Of a stretch of 64,000 nucleotides of DNA, positions 14,201 through 22,455 are shown one piece after another (the first letter of the stretch is position 1; every line of letters starts with the position of its first letter). Source of the stretch: Brevundimonas sp. (GTDB lineage Bacteria > Pseudomonadota > Alphaproteobacteria > Caulobacterales > Caulobacteraceae); assembly GCA_003248965.1 (NCBI GenBank), contig QFQU01000006.1:50360-114359 (forward strand). The letters run 5' to 3'. The position numbers were made by a program, and so were the translations under genes. Below the pieces are notes generated by a model. The model was given only the letters and a program-made list of their open reading frames with translations, had not been told where the DNA came from and searched no databases.

Positions 14201-16101
14201 GCGGCGGCTCCGGCGCTCTGCAGGGCGGAGGCGACGTCTTGGGCCGACATCTCTCCGATCAGTCGGCTGCCCGGCGCTTCGGTCGCCGAGGGCGACAGGA
14301 AGATCATCGTCGGCGGTCCGATCACTCCGTGCCGCTCAAGAAGCGCGCGCGCCTCGGGCGTGCTGCGCGTGACGTCGACCTTGATGAGGTCGGTGTTCGA
14401 AAGGCCGGCGATGACCGCGGGGTCCTCGAACACCGTCCGCTCGATCACCTTGCAGCTGACGCACCAGTCGGCGGTGAAATAGACCAGGGCGGGACGTTCG
14501 CGCGCGGCGGCATCGGCGACGGCGCGGTCGAGCGCCGTCTGATCCAGCACGACCGCTGCGGTTTCGACCGGCGCGGCGGCTGAGATTCCAGCGGGCCGCG
14601 CCAGGGGCTCAAGCGGACGCCACGGGTCGTCCGCCCCGAGACTGAGGCCGACCAGCAGCAACAGGCCCCAGGTCGCGGCCGCCAGGCCAGCGACACGTGC
14701 GACGCCGTTTCTCAGATTCGGGCTCAGCGGCTGGAACAGGCCGAGAGCCGCCGCCAGACCGAGCGCCAGCGCCGCGCCGAAAGCCAGCGTCGCGCTCGGC
14801 GGCAGGATGCGGCCGGCCAGCCACCAGGCCATGCCCAGGAAGATGAAGCCGAACAGCATCTTCACCCGGTCCATCCACGGCCCAGCCTTGGGCAGGAAGC
14901 GCGCGCCGACCGTGCCGAACACGATCAAGGGCACCCCCTTGCCCAGGCCCAGGAAGAACAGGGCCGCCGCGCCCAGCCCAACGTCGCCGGTCTGTGCGAT
15001 ATAGAGCAGGGCACCCGCCAAGGGCGCGGTGACGCAAGGGCCCACGATGAGGGCGGAGACGAAGCCCAGACCTGCGGCTGAGGGCAGGGACCGCCGTCCG
15101 TCACCGCTGTCGCGGGACAGGCGGCTGGTCCAGGCCGAGGGCAGTTGCAACTCGAAGCCGCCGAACATGGACGCGGCGAGAACGACGAAGACGACAACCA
15201 GAGCGCCGATCGCCCAAACCGACTGGAGCGCCATCTGCAGGTTCTGTCCGGACCAGGCGGCCGCGACGCCCAGCAGGGCGAAGGCGACGGAAAGGCCCAG
15301 CACATAGGCGACCGAGAGCATCAGGCCTCGGCGCGTACCGCGCCCGTCCACGCCGCGTCCGATGACGCCGGCCAGGATCGGGTACATGGGAAAGACGCAG
15401 GGCGTGAAGGCCAGAAGCACGCCGAAACCGAAGAAGGCGAGCAGGACCCAGGTGGCCCCGCCCTGCAGCGCCAAGCGATCGACGAAGCCCGGGCTGGGGT
15501 CCGGGATGACCGCCGGCGATGGCGCGACCGGCGGAGGCGCCAACGCGCCCTCATCACTCGCGAGTGCGGGTGTGGGTGCAGCGCCCGGCGCCTGGATCGC
15601 CAGCAGAGCGGCGGCCTGAGCGGTCTGCGCATCGGCCTCCCGAGCGGCAACCTCGGACTGCGGCCGGGTCGGCACGTCCACTGTCCGCGTCATCGGCGGG
15701 TAGCAGATCGAGTCCTCGAGGCACCCCTGGTAGGTGATGTTGACCGACGTCGGGCCGCCAACCTGCGTCAGGGTCTGCGCCGATAGGGTCGCGCGACCCT
15801 CGTCATGCCAGACGTCGACGACGCCAAAGCCCGGATCGTCCTTGGTTTCGCCGGTCGCAAGCTCCAGAGGCAGCGATGCTTTCCCGCCCGGCGTGCTGGC
15901 GACGGTGTGGTCACGATAGAGATAATGGCCGGGCGCAATGTCCCAGGCGAAGGCCAGGTCGCCGTCAGCCTCACGCGTCACCGTCAGGGAGAAGGCCTTG
16001 TCAGGCGATAGCGGAGCCTGACCCAATGCCGAACCCGGAAGGGTGAAGGACAGGATCGCGAGAGCGGCGGGCAACAGTCGGCGGAAAAACCTCATGGCCA
16101 T
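14197..16101 (-). CDS. dsbD: Thiol:disulfide interchange protein DsbD
   Basis: A 634-residue protein with all three DsbD modules: signal peptide and periplasmic N-terminal domain with the cysteine pair in YQGCLEDSICYPP, about eight membrane helices with GFGVLLAFTPCVFPM and GFVSALIVGPCVTAP, and a C-terminal thioredoxin domain with YFTADWCVSCKVIE. It moves electrons from cytoplasmic thioredoxin to periplasmic redoxins. Two close starts exist (16101 and 16095, MAM). It heads a six-gene operon and faces the two-component genes across a 56-bp gap that contains a perfect PmrA-type box. Confidence 0.93.
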   Translation of the reverse strand: MAMRFFRRLLPAALAILSFTLPGSALGQAPLSPDKAFSLTVTREADGDLAFAWDIAPGHYLYRDHTVASTPGGKASLPLELATGETKDDPGFGVVDVWHDEGRATLSAQTLTQVGGPTSVNITYQGCLEDSICYPPMTRTVDVPTRPQSEVAAREADAQTAQAAALLAIQAPGAAPTPALASDEGALAPPPVAPSPAVIPDPSPGFVDRLALQGGATWVLLAFFGFGVLLAFTPCVFPMYPILAGVIGRGVDGRGTRRGLMLSVAYVLGLSVAFALLGVAAAWSGQNLQMALQSVWAIGALVVVFVVLAASMFGGFELQLPSAWTSRLSRDSGDGRRSLPSAAGLGFVSALIVGPCVTAPLAGALLYIAQTGDVGLGAAALFFLGLGKGVPLIVFGTVGARFLPKAGPWMDRVKMLFGFIFLGMAWWLAGRILPPSATLAFGAALALGLAAALGLFQPLSPNLRNGVARVAGLAAATWGLLLLVGLSLGADDPWRPLEPLARPAGISAAAPVETAAVVLDQTALDRAVADAAARERPALVYFTADWCVSCKVIERTVFEDPAVIAGLSNTDLIKVDVTRSTPEARALLERHGVIGPPTMIFLSPSATEAPGSRLIGEMSAQDVASALQSAGAAA

Positions 16102-16117
16102 CTCGTCGGCAAACGAG

Positions 16118-16134
16118 CTTAAGTCAGGCTTAAG
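16118..16134. promoter_or_regulatory. PmrA/QseB-type response-regulator box between dsbD and its divergent regulator
   Basis: Perfect direct repeat CTTAAG-N5-CTTAAG (spacer TCAGG), 11 bp period. It occupies -40 to -24 from the regulator ATG at 16158 and lies 16 bp from the dsbD ATG at 16101. The regulator gene next to it belongs to the QseB/PmrA group by its output domain, whose family boxes have this form. The site probably autoregulates the two-component operon and drives the dsbD operon. The fixed -40/-24 spacing suggests that transcripts start at or very near the ATG. Confidence 0.78.
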
Positions 16135-16157
16135 CCGCAACTTCCACCTCACGCCGC

Positions 16158-16811
16158 ATGAGACTGCTCGCCATAGAAGATGATCCCGTTCTCGCCGACG
16201 GCCTCCAGGTCGGGCTCAGCGCCTGCGGCTGGACGGTCGAAGTCGTCGGGCGGGTCGAGGACGCCCTCGCGGCGCTGGAAAGCTCGGCGTTCGATGCGGT
16301 CGTGCTGGATTTGGGTCTTCCTGATGGCGACGGCCTTTCGGTGCTGCGTTTCGTTCGCGAGCGCGACATGGATGTCGGCGTGGTGGTCTTGTCGGCGCGC
16401 GATGACAGTCGGGACCGCATTGTGGGTCTGGACGCCGGCGCGGACGACTATGTCGGCAAGCCTTTCGATCTCGACGAACTGGCGGCGCGACTGCGCGCGG
16501 TGCGGCGTCGCCTGCTTGGGCGCTCGGCGCCCGCCTTGCGCCACGGCGGGGTGACCCTTGATCCCCAGTCGCGTCTGGCTTGGCGTGAAGAGGGGGACCT
16601 GCCCCTTTCGAGACGTGAGTTCGCCATCCTGGAGGCCCTGATGGAACGGCCTGCACAGGTCCTCTCGCGCAGTCAGCTAGAAGAACGCCTGTACGGTTGG
16701 CAGGAGGAGATCGGCTCTAACGCGGTGGAAGTGCACATCCACTATCTCCGGGCCAAGTTGGGAGCCGGCTTCATCCGCACCGTCCGCGGCGTAGGATACA
16801 CCCTGCAATGA
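16158..16811 (+). CDS. OmpR-family response regulator, QseB/PmrA group
   Basis: A 217-residue response regulator. The receiver has the acidic pair at residues 8-9, phospho-acceptor Asp51 (VVLDLGLPDGDG) and KPFDLDEL with the conserved lysine. The output winged helix carries LSRREFAILEALMERP and SRSQLEERLYGW followed by NAVEVHIHYLRAKLG and RTVRGVGYTL, a wording typical of QseB/PmrA/BasR regulators. Such proteins bind CTTAAG-type direct repeats, and one lies 24 bp upstream, with another at 7590. The kinase gene overlaps its stop by 4 bp. Signal is unknown; control of thiol-redox and cell-wall enzymes points to envelope stress. Confidence 0.93.
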   Translation: MRLLAIEDDPVLADGLQVGLSACGWTVEVVGRVEDALAALESSAFDAVVLDLGLPDGDGLSVLRFVRERDMDVGVVVLSARDDSRDRIVGLDAGADDYVGKPFDLDELAARLRAVRRRLLGRSAPALRHGGVTLDPQSRLAWREEGDLPLSRREFAILEALMERPAQVLSRSQLEERLYGWQEEIGSNAVEVHIHYLRAKLGAGFIRTVRGVGYTLQ

Positions 16812-18139
16812 GCTCGATCCGCCTGCGTCTGTTCGCCACCCTCGCGCTCGTGACCGCCCTCGTCTGGGGCGGCGCGGTCGTCTGGGTCGAGATCCAGACC
16901 CGGGCCGAGGTGCAACGGGTGCTGGACCGGCGCCTGATGGAGTCGGCCCGCATGGTCTCGTCCCTGATGCAGGCCGGCAGCGTGCGCCCGGCGATGCAGG
17001 CTCCGGAAAGCGGGGCCGCCGATGTCTACGACCGTCAGCTCTCCTGCCAGATCTGGTCGCTGGAAGGCGATCTGATTGGTCGGTCCCAAAGCGCGCCTGC
17101 GGAGCGGTTGTCGGAAGGGGGCGACGGTTTTTCAGAACGCACGATCCGGGGCGAGCGCTGGCGCGTCTACACGGTGCATGATCGTGATGCCGGTTTCAGG
17201 GTCATGGTCGGGGACAATCTGGCCGTTCGCGAGCACCTGGTCGGCAATGTCGTCACCGCTTTGATCGGTCCGGCGGTCCTTGGTCTGCTGGTGCTTGGCG
17301 TATTGATCTGGTGGTCGGTAGGGCGGGGGCTGACCCCTATTCGACAAATGACCCGCAGCCTTGCGGTACGGGATGCGGAAGATCTGACGGCGTTGGACGT
17401 ATCGCCGGACGCCCGCGAACTCCGTCCCTTCGCCCTGGCGCTGAACGACCTGATGTCACGCCTTGGCGCAGCGCGGCGTCGCGAGGCCGAGTTCACGGCC
17501 GCCGCCGCGCACGAGTTGCGTACGCCTCTGGCAGGCCTGCGCGTCCAGGCGCAGATTGCGGCGTCGTCTTCGGATACGGCCGTTCGAAGACGCGCGCTGG
17601 AGCAGATCCAGACCTCTGTCGATCGCACTGCCCGCCTCGTCACAGGTCTTCTCGTCTTGGCGCGCGAGGACGAGATGCCGGTTAGCGACGAAGATCGCCG
17701 CTGGGTGACGCTTCGGTCGCTGTTTGCAGGAGCGGAAGGCGATGATCGGGTGTCGATCGTTGAAGGTGACGCGCTGCTTAACGTGGATCCAGATCGCTTC
17801 GAGGCAGCGGCTGCCAATCTCCTCGCCAACGCGCAGGCGCATGCGGCATCCTCAGTCGTGATCAGTTACGACCCGACTTCCGGGCGTTTAATCGTCGAGG
17901 ACGACGGCCCGGGCGTGGCCTTCTCGGATCTGCATCGGCTGGGTAGGCGCTTCTTCCGTGCGGCCAATGCACCTTCCGGAGGGAGCGGTCTGGGCCTCTC
18001 TATCGTCCTCGCCACAGTGAAGGCCCATGGGGGACAGGTGCAGTTCTTGCGCTCACCAGGAGGCGGTCTCCGTGTCGAGGTGATAGTTGCTATTGAGGCT
18101 TCGGGGTCGATGCATAAGCCTAGCACGCTGACCGACTAA
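16808..18139 (+). CDS. Sensor histidine kinase, QseC/PmrB-like
   Basis: A 443-residue membrane kinase. Helix 1 spans about residues 8-28, a periplasmic domain of roughly 115 residues follows with VYDRQLSCQIWSLEGDLIG, and helix 2 spans about 148-170. The periplasmic part fits the 2CSK_N type of QseC kinases. A HAMP-like linker leads to the HisKA box AAAHELRTPLAGLR with His235, then the N box NLLANAQAHA, G1 VEDDGPGVAF and G2 GGSGLGLSIV. It carries one periplasmic cysteine (Cys80), which could matter for a sensor beside thiol-redox genes, but that is speculation. Overlaps the regulator gene by 4 bp. Confidence 0.93.
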   Translation: MSSIRLRLFATLALVTALVWGGAVVWVEIQTRAEVQRVLDRRLMESARMVSSLMQAGSVRPAMQAPESGAADVYDRQLSCQIWSLEGDLIGRSQSAPAERLSEGGDGFSERTIRGERWRVYTVHDRDAGFRVMVGDNLAVREHLVGNVVTALIGPAVLGLLVLGVLIWWSVGRGLTPIRQMTRSLAVRDAEDLTALDVSPDARELRPFALALNDLMSRLGAARRREAEFTAAAAHELRTPLAGLRVQAQIAASSSDTAVRRRALEQIQTSVDRTARLVTGLLVLAREDEMPVSDEDRRWVTLRSLFAGAEGDDRVSIVEGDALLNVDPDRFEAAAANLLANAQAHAASSVVISYDPTSGRLIVEDDGPGVAFSDLHRLGRRFFRAANAPSGGSGLGLSIVLATVKAHGGQVQFLRSPGGGLRVEVIVAIEASGSMHKPSTLTD

Positions 18140-18553
18140 CAACGATCTCGGCACGCCGAAAGGGTGAGCTCGGGGCCGATCGCGGATCGGAGGCGGACAT
18201 TAGATGTTCTCACCTCCAGCGTCTGCTGATGCAAACGGCTGCTGGTCGCACAGCGAGGATAGCCCGCACGCACCCCACTGCTGGCTCACTAAGTTGGGCT
18301 AGGGCTTTCGGCGGCTCAGCGGCCGCTGGTCGGGAGATTTCCGACCGGGTTTCTGCTATGGGATTTCAGGAAGTGGGTATTGATCCAGATTGCTGGCTCT
18401 TCCCCTCTTCTGGTGACCATATGGTGACCAATCGTCGCTGAGATTTCCTAAGGTCTTAGAAAAATCAGCTTTATCAATAGGATAGAACGAGAGTTCGCGG
18501 CATCGAATATCCTGTACTGGGACATCGAGCTCGAACCTTGAACGCAAAACAAA
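18140..18553. other. Gene-poor, lower-GC intergenic stretch with repeats
   Basis: No convincing gene is seen in these 414 bp; the longest open frames are short and lack conserved features. The second half is clearly poorer in G/C than the flanks. Two copies of GGTGACC separated by ATAT lie near 18411-18428, and a near-perfect hairpin with arms TTTCCTAAG and CTTAGAAAA spans 18444-18463. The stretch looks like a remnant of inserted DNA or an attachment region, but no integrase or tRNA gene is present to prove it. Confidence 0.5.
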
Positions 18554-18579
18554 CGCGCGGCCCCTTTCGGAGCCGCGCG
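18554..18579 (-). terminator. Rho-independent terminator of the minus-strand gene at 18603
   Basis: An 8-bp perfect stem CGCGCGGC / GCCGCGCG closes a 10-base loop. On the minus strand it is followed by TTTGTTTT at 18553-18546. It starts 24 bp after the stop of the small secreted-protein gene. Confidence 0.75.
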
Positions 18580-18602
18580 CGGTGTTGGGCGGGTTCTGGG
18601 AA

Positions 18603-18989
18603 TCAGCCGCGATAGCGGTCACGGTCGCGGCGTTCGTGACGGATCTGGTCGGACAGGCGGTCGAAGCGGCGGTCCAGGTCGGCGCGCTCCCAGGCCGTCA
18701 GGCCGCCGCGGCGGTAGTTGGCCTCGAGACGCAGCAGGCTGTTGAATTCGCCGCGCAGACGGACGGCTTCGCGGCGGCTCAGCTGGCCGTTGCGGACGCC
18801 TTGGTCGATGCGTCGATCCAGGTTGGCCTGGCGGGCGTTGATGGACTGCCAGTTCCCATAGGCGGGGGCGTGATGGGCCGGACCGTGACGCGCGGGGCCA
18901 TGATAGGCCTGGGCGGCGGCGGGCAGGGCGACCGAGGCTGCGGCCAGGGCCAGGACGGGGGCAAGGACAGGAACGATGACGTTTCGCAT
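18603..18989 (-). CDS. Small secreted Arg/His-rich protein of unknown function
   Basis: A 128-residue protein with a signal peptide (VLAPVLALAAASVALPAAAQA) and a mature part that begins with a His/Pro-rich run (YHGPARHGPAHHAPAYG). Residues 50-128 form charged helices with the repeated pattern LDRRIDQGVRNGQLSRREA and DLDRRFDRLSDQIRHERRD, which is common in small periplasmic proteins of Caulobacterales next to PhoP-like systems. The ATG at 18989 has GGAG 6 bp upstream. It is divergent from the small secreted protein and two-component genes at 19218-21684, and a TTCAG-N6-CTCAG direct repeat on its strand lies at 19057-19072. Function not recognised; metal or cationic-stress response is a guess. 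Confidence 0.75.
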   Translation of the reverse strand: MRNVIVPVLAPVLALAAASVALPAAAQAYHGPARHGPAHHAPAYGNWQSINARQANLDRRIDQGVRNGQLSRREAVRLRGEFNSLLRLEANYRRGGLTAWERADLDRRFDRLSDQIRHERRDRDRYRG

Positions 18990-19177
18990 GATGGAACTCC
19001 TCGATTTCGACGTCGATCGGGGCGACCGGCGATGAGGCCAGATGACCACCCGACGCCTGAGCCCGGCCTGAACGGCGAGGGTCAGGCGTCGTTCATCGGG
19101 ATGAGAAATCCGAAAGCTTTGCGGCGATCGTCGGTCGCCGACGCTGACTTCGCCCCGCCGATCGCCTATACGGATCA

Positions 19178-19193
19178 TTCAGCACCCGTTCAG
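19178..19193 (+). promoter_or_regulatory. Candidate OmpR-family direct repeat (TTCAG-N6-TTCAG)
   Basis: Two TTCAG half-sites with an 11-bp period span -40 to -25 from the ATG at 19218. A related repeat (TTCAG-N6-CTCAG, minus strand 19072-19057) faces the divergent gene at 18989. The downstream operon encodes an OmpR-family regulator, so autoregulation is plausible. The half-site is short and chance occurrence is possible. Confidence 0.4.
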
Positions 19194-19217
19194 AAGCGCA
19201 GGACTAGACAGCCGATC

Positions 19218-19550
19218 ATGTTTAGGAAAACCGCCAGTCTCATCGTCGCCGTCGCGACCCTGGCGCTCGCCCCTGTCCTGGCGACGGAGGCGGTGGCCCA
19301 GGCGCGCGATCCCCGTCAGCCCCCCCCAAGCGACGACCGTCGCCCGCCGCCGCGCGTCAGCCCGGACGAGGCGCGGCGCAGCGCCGCGCCCTATGGTCGG
19401 CCCATCGACACCCAGCCGCGCCGCGACGGCAATTACAGCGTTTTGGTCGAGCGCGACGGGCGCGTGCGCGACGTCGTCGTCGACGGCCAGACCGGCCGAC
19501 CGCGCCAGGGCGATTCCGGCGGCGACGATCAACGGCGCAGGCCGAACTGA
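19218..19550 (+). CDS. Small secreted protein preceding a PhoP-like regulator
   Basis: A 110-residue protein with signal peptide (SLIVAVATLALAPVLATEAVAQA) and a proline/arginine-rich low-complexity middle. The C-terminal part (YSVLVERDGRVRDVVVDGQT) resembles the end of a PepSY-type repeat. The gene ends in TGATG, sharing one base with the regulator start, so it is translationally coupled to the two-component genes. PepSY-like proteins beside two-component systems often modulate the sensor in the periplasm; that is inference. The family as a whole was not recognised. Confidence 0.7.
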   Translation: MFRKTASLIVAVATLALAPVLATEAVAQARDPRQPPPSDDRRPPPRVSPDEARRSAAPYGRPIDTQPRRDGNYSVLVERDGRVRDVVVDGQTGRPRQGDSGGDDQRRRPN

Positions 19551-20230
19551 TGCGCGTCCTTCTGGTTGAAGACGACGTCGACCTGTCGCGGCAGCTGAAG
19601 GCGGCCCTGGCCGACGCCGGTTATGCGGTCGATCATGCGGCGGACGGGGAAGAGGCCTGGTTCCTGGGCGACACAGAACCCTATGACGTGATCGTGCTGG
19701 ACCTGGGCCTGCCCAAGATCGACGGGGTGTCGGTGCTGGAGCGCTGGCGGCGAGAGGGCAAGACCACGCCGGTCCTGATCCTGACGGCGCGCGGCGCCTG
19801 GTCGGACAAGGTCTCCGGCTTCGACGCCGGGGCCGACGACTATCTGACCAAGCCCTTCCACACCGAGGAGCTGCTGGCGCGGCTGCGCGCCCTGTTGCGC
19901 CGCTCGGCCGGCATCGCCTCGGCGACCCTGTCGTGCGGCGGCCTGCGGCTGGACCCGCGCGCGGCGCGCGCCAACGTCAACGGCGAGCCCCTGCGCCTGA
20001 CCTCGCTGGAGTACCGGCTGCTGCACTATATGATGATGCATCAGGGCCGGGTCATCAGCCGCACCGAACTGGTCGAGCATCTGTACGATCAGGACTTCGA
20101 CCGCGATTCCAACACCATCGAGGTCTTCATCGGCCGGGTGCGCAAGAAGGTCGGGCCGGATCGGATCGAGACGGTGCGCGGCCTGGGCTATCGGCTGACG
20201 CCCCTGCCGGGCGAGACCGAGGCGGCGTGA
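19550..20230 (+). CDS. OmpR-family response regulator, PhoP-like
   Basis: A 226-residue response regulator. Receiver features are the acidic residues at 8-9, phospho-acceptor Asp51 (VIVLDLGLPKIDG), and KPFHTEEL with the conserved lysine. The winged-helix output has LRLTSLEYRLLHYMMMHQGR, SRTELVEHLYDQDFDRDSNT and IEVFIGRVRKKVGPDRIETV, as in PhoP-type regulators. It overlaps the small secreted protein gene by one base and the kinase gene by 4 bp. Probable target sites are the TTCAG direct repeats upstream. Signal unknown. Confidence 0.92.
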   Translation: MRVLLVEDDVDLSRQLKAALADAGYAVDHAADGEEAWFLGDTEPYDVIVLDLGLPKIDGVSVLERWRREGKTTPVLILTARGAWSDKVSGFDAGADDYLTKPFHTEELLARLRALLRRSAGIASATLSCGGLRLDPRAARANVNGEPLRLTSLEYRLLHYMMMHQGRVISRTELVEHLYDQDFDRDSNTIEVFIGRVRKKVGPDRIETVRGLGYRLTPLPGETEAA

Positions 20231-21684
20231 CGGCGGAGCCGCCAGCGCGGCGGACCTGGGGGCGCGACTGGGGGCGCTGGTTCGGGCGACCGGGCCGGTC
20301 ATTGACGCGCCGCCTGATCTGGCTGGCCTCGGCCTGGATTCTGGTGGCCCTGGTGGCGGCGGCTCTGGTCCTGACCCAGGCGTTCCAGGAATCGGCCCTG
20401 CGCCGCCTGGGCGCCATGCTGAACGAGACGGTGGACGAGATCGTCGTCGCCGCCAGCCGCACCCCGCCGGGCGAGCGGATCGGCCAGATCCAGGACGCCC
20501 GCACGCTGCGCCTGCTGTCGGGCAAATACTGGCAGATACTGGAGGTGGAGCCGAACGGGCGGCTGCGGTCGCTGGCGCGGTCCGCCTCGCTGTGGAACTA
20601 CGACATCAGCCTGCCGGATGGGCTGACGGGGCGGCTGGACCAGGCGTTCGGCGACGTCATCACCTTCAACACCGTGGGGCCCAAGGACGACCCCAAACGG
20701 CCCGAGCCCCTGCGCGTCGCCGCCACCATGAAGTCGATCCCCCGGCACGAGCGGCCGGTGGTCTTCCTGGCCGCCATCGACCGGTCCGAGGTCGACGCCG
20801 ACACCCGCCAGTTCGCCACCCTGACCTGGGTGGCCCTGCTGGTCATGGGGGCGGGGCTGGTCTCGGCCGTCTTCATCCAGGTGCGGTTCGGCCTGCGGCC
20901 CCTTTTCGATCTGAGGAACGAGATCGCGGCGGTGCGCAAGGGGCGGGCGGCGCGGATCGAGCGGGCCTATCCGCTGGAGATCCAGCCCCTGGCCGAACAG
21001 GTCAACCGCCTGCTGGACCATAACCAGGAGGTGGTGGAGCGCCAGCGCACCCACGTCGGCAACCTGGCCCATGCGCTGAAGACCCCGATCTCGGTCATGC
21101 TGGCCGAGGCGGGGACGGCCGACGGCGCCCTGCCCGAACTGGTGCGGCGCCAGACCAAGGTCATGCAGGGCCAGGTCGATCACCACCTGCGCCGCGCCCG
21201 CGCCGCCGCCCGCGCCGCCCACGGCCTGGGCGAGACGACCCCCGTGGCCGAGGTGTTGGACGAGCTGGCGGTCATGATCGAACAGGTGTTCCGCACCAAG
21301 GACGTCGAGATCGACTGGCGCGCGCCCGACGAACTGGCCTTCCTGGGCGAGCGGCAGGACCTGCAGGAGATCCTGGGCAACCTGATCGAGAACGCCGCCA
21401 AGTTCAGCCGCCGCCGGGTGCGCGTCTCGGCCGGCGACAACGGCCTGGGGCAGATGATCGCCGTGATCGAGGACGACGGCCCCGGCCTGCCCGCCGACCG
21501 CCGCGAGGAGGTCATGAAGCGAGGCGCGCGGCTGGACGAGAGCGCGCCGGGGTCGGGCCTGGGCCTGTCGATCGTCGACGACCTGACGCGGGCCTATGGC
21601 GGGCGGCTGACCCTGGGCGACAGCGACCTGGGCGGGCTGAAGGCGGTGCTGGAGCTGCCGGCGGCCCAGCTGGAGCGGGGCTGA
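20227..21684 (+). CDS. Sensor histidine kinase, PhoQ-like
   Basis: A 485-residue kinase beginning at GTG within GTGA overlapping the regulator stop. Helix 1 spans about 28-52, the periplasmic domain about 53-195, helix 2 about 198-218. The phospho-acceptor box is NLAHALKTPISVML with His282; LAHALKTP is the wording used by PhoQ-type kinases. ATP-binding features are NLIENAAKFS, EDDGPGLP and GSGLGLSIV. Periplasmic residues are moderately basic/acidic mixed with no clear metal cluster. Downstream, a FrnE-like gene follows after 75 bp and is probably a separate unit. Confidence 0.92.
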   Translation: MTAEPPARRTWGRDWGRWFGRPGRSLTRRLIWLASAWILVALVAAALVLTQAFQESALRRLGAMLNETVDEIVVAASRTPPGERIGQIQDARTLRLLSGKYWQILEVEPNGRLRSLARSASLWNYDISLPDGLTGRLDQAFGDVITFNTVGPKDDPKRPEPLRVAATMKSIPRHERPVVFLAAIDRSEVDADTRQFATLTWVALLVMGAGLVSAVFIQVRFGLRPLFDLRNEIAAVRKGRAARIERAYPLEIQPLAEQVNRLLDHNQEVVERQRTHVGNLAHALKTPISVMLAEAGTADGALPELVRRQTKVMQGQVDHHLRRARAAARAAHGLGETTPVAEVLDELAVMIEQVFRTKDVEIDWRAPDELAFLGERQDLQEILGNLIENAAKFSRRRVRVSAGDNGLGQMIAVIEDDGPGLPADRREEVMKRGARLDESAPGSGLGLSIVDDLTRAYGGRLTLGDSDLGGLKAVLELPAAQLERG

Positions 21685-21759
21685 GGGTCACGCCCTTGGC
21701 GACCGGCCCCGGGCCGCCCATATAGATTGCAACAACTTCTGTTCCAGAAAGCCGCCGCC

Positions 21760-22440
21760 ATGACCGACGCCGCCCCCGCCACCCCGAAAAAGACCCTGAA
21801 GATCGACTTCGTCTCCGACGTCGTCTGCCCCTGGTGCGTCGTCGGCCTGGGCGGGCTGGAGACGGCGCTGGACAGGCTGAAGGCCGAGGGGATCGCCGCC
21901 GACATCGCCTTCCAGCCGTTCGAGCTGAACCCCCAGATGGCGCCCGAGGGCGAGAACATCGTCGAACACATCGGCCGCAAATACGGCGCGAGCCCCGAAC
22001 AGTCCGCCGCCAACCGCGCCATGATCCGCGAACGCGCAGGCGACGTCGGCTTCGACATGCGCATGACCGACGACAGCCGCATCTGGAACACCTTCGACGC
22101 CCACCGCCTGCTGCATTGGGCGCATGAGACCGCGCCCGAGAAGCAGAAGGCGCTGAAACAGGCCCTGTTCGCCGCCCACTTCACCGACAACCGCAACCTG
22201 ACCGACGCCCGCGTCCTGACCGAGGCGGCCCAGGCCGCCGGGCTGGACCGGGCCGAGGCGGGCGAGGTGCTGGCCTCGGGCCGCTACGCCCAGGCCGTGC
22301 GCCAGGCCGAGGAGACCTGGCGCGCGCGGGGCATCAGTTCGGTCCCCGCCGTGGTGGTCGAGGGCAAATATCTGATCTCGGGCGGCCAGCCCCCCGAAGC
22401 TTTCGAACAGGCCCTGCGCCAGATCGCATCGGAGGGCTGA
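21760..22440 (+). CDS. DsbA-family oxidoreductase, FrnE-like
   Basis: A 226-residue cytoplasmic thioredoxin-fold protein of the FrnE/polyketide-isomerase-like DsbA branch. The active site is FVSDVVCPWCVVGL (Cys23/Cys26), followed by FQPFELNPQMAPEG, an inserted helical region, RIWNTFDAHRLLHWA and the cis-proline loop ISSVPAVVVEGKYLISGGQ. FrnE proteins act in oxidative-stress thiol chemistry. ATG at 21760 was preferred to a TTG 33 bp upstream that lies in an A/T-rich promoter-like patch. It ends 15 bp before the convergent HTH gene. No signal peptide is visible. Confidence 0.9.
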   Translation: MTDAAPATPKKTLKIDFVSDVVCPWCVVGLGGLETALDRLKAEGIAADIAFQPFELNPQMAPEGENIVEHIGRKYGASPEQSAANRAMIRERAGDVGFDMRMTDDSRIWNTFDAHRLLHWAHETAPEKQKALKQALFAAHFTDNRNLTDARVLTEAAQAAGLDRAEAGEVLASGRYAQAVRQAEETWRARGISSVPAVVVEGKYLISGGQPPEAFEQALRQIASEG

Positions 22441-22455
22441 GCGGCGGGTTTGGGA

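Noticed and set aside
18229..18441. 70-codon frame in the intergenic stretch
   Set aside because: No ribosome-binding site, no family features, and it runs through the GGTGACC repeat.
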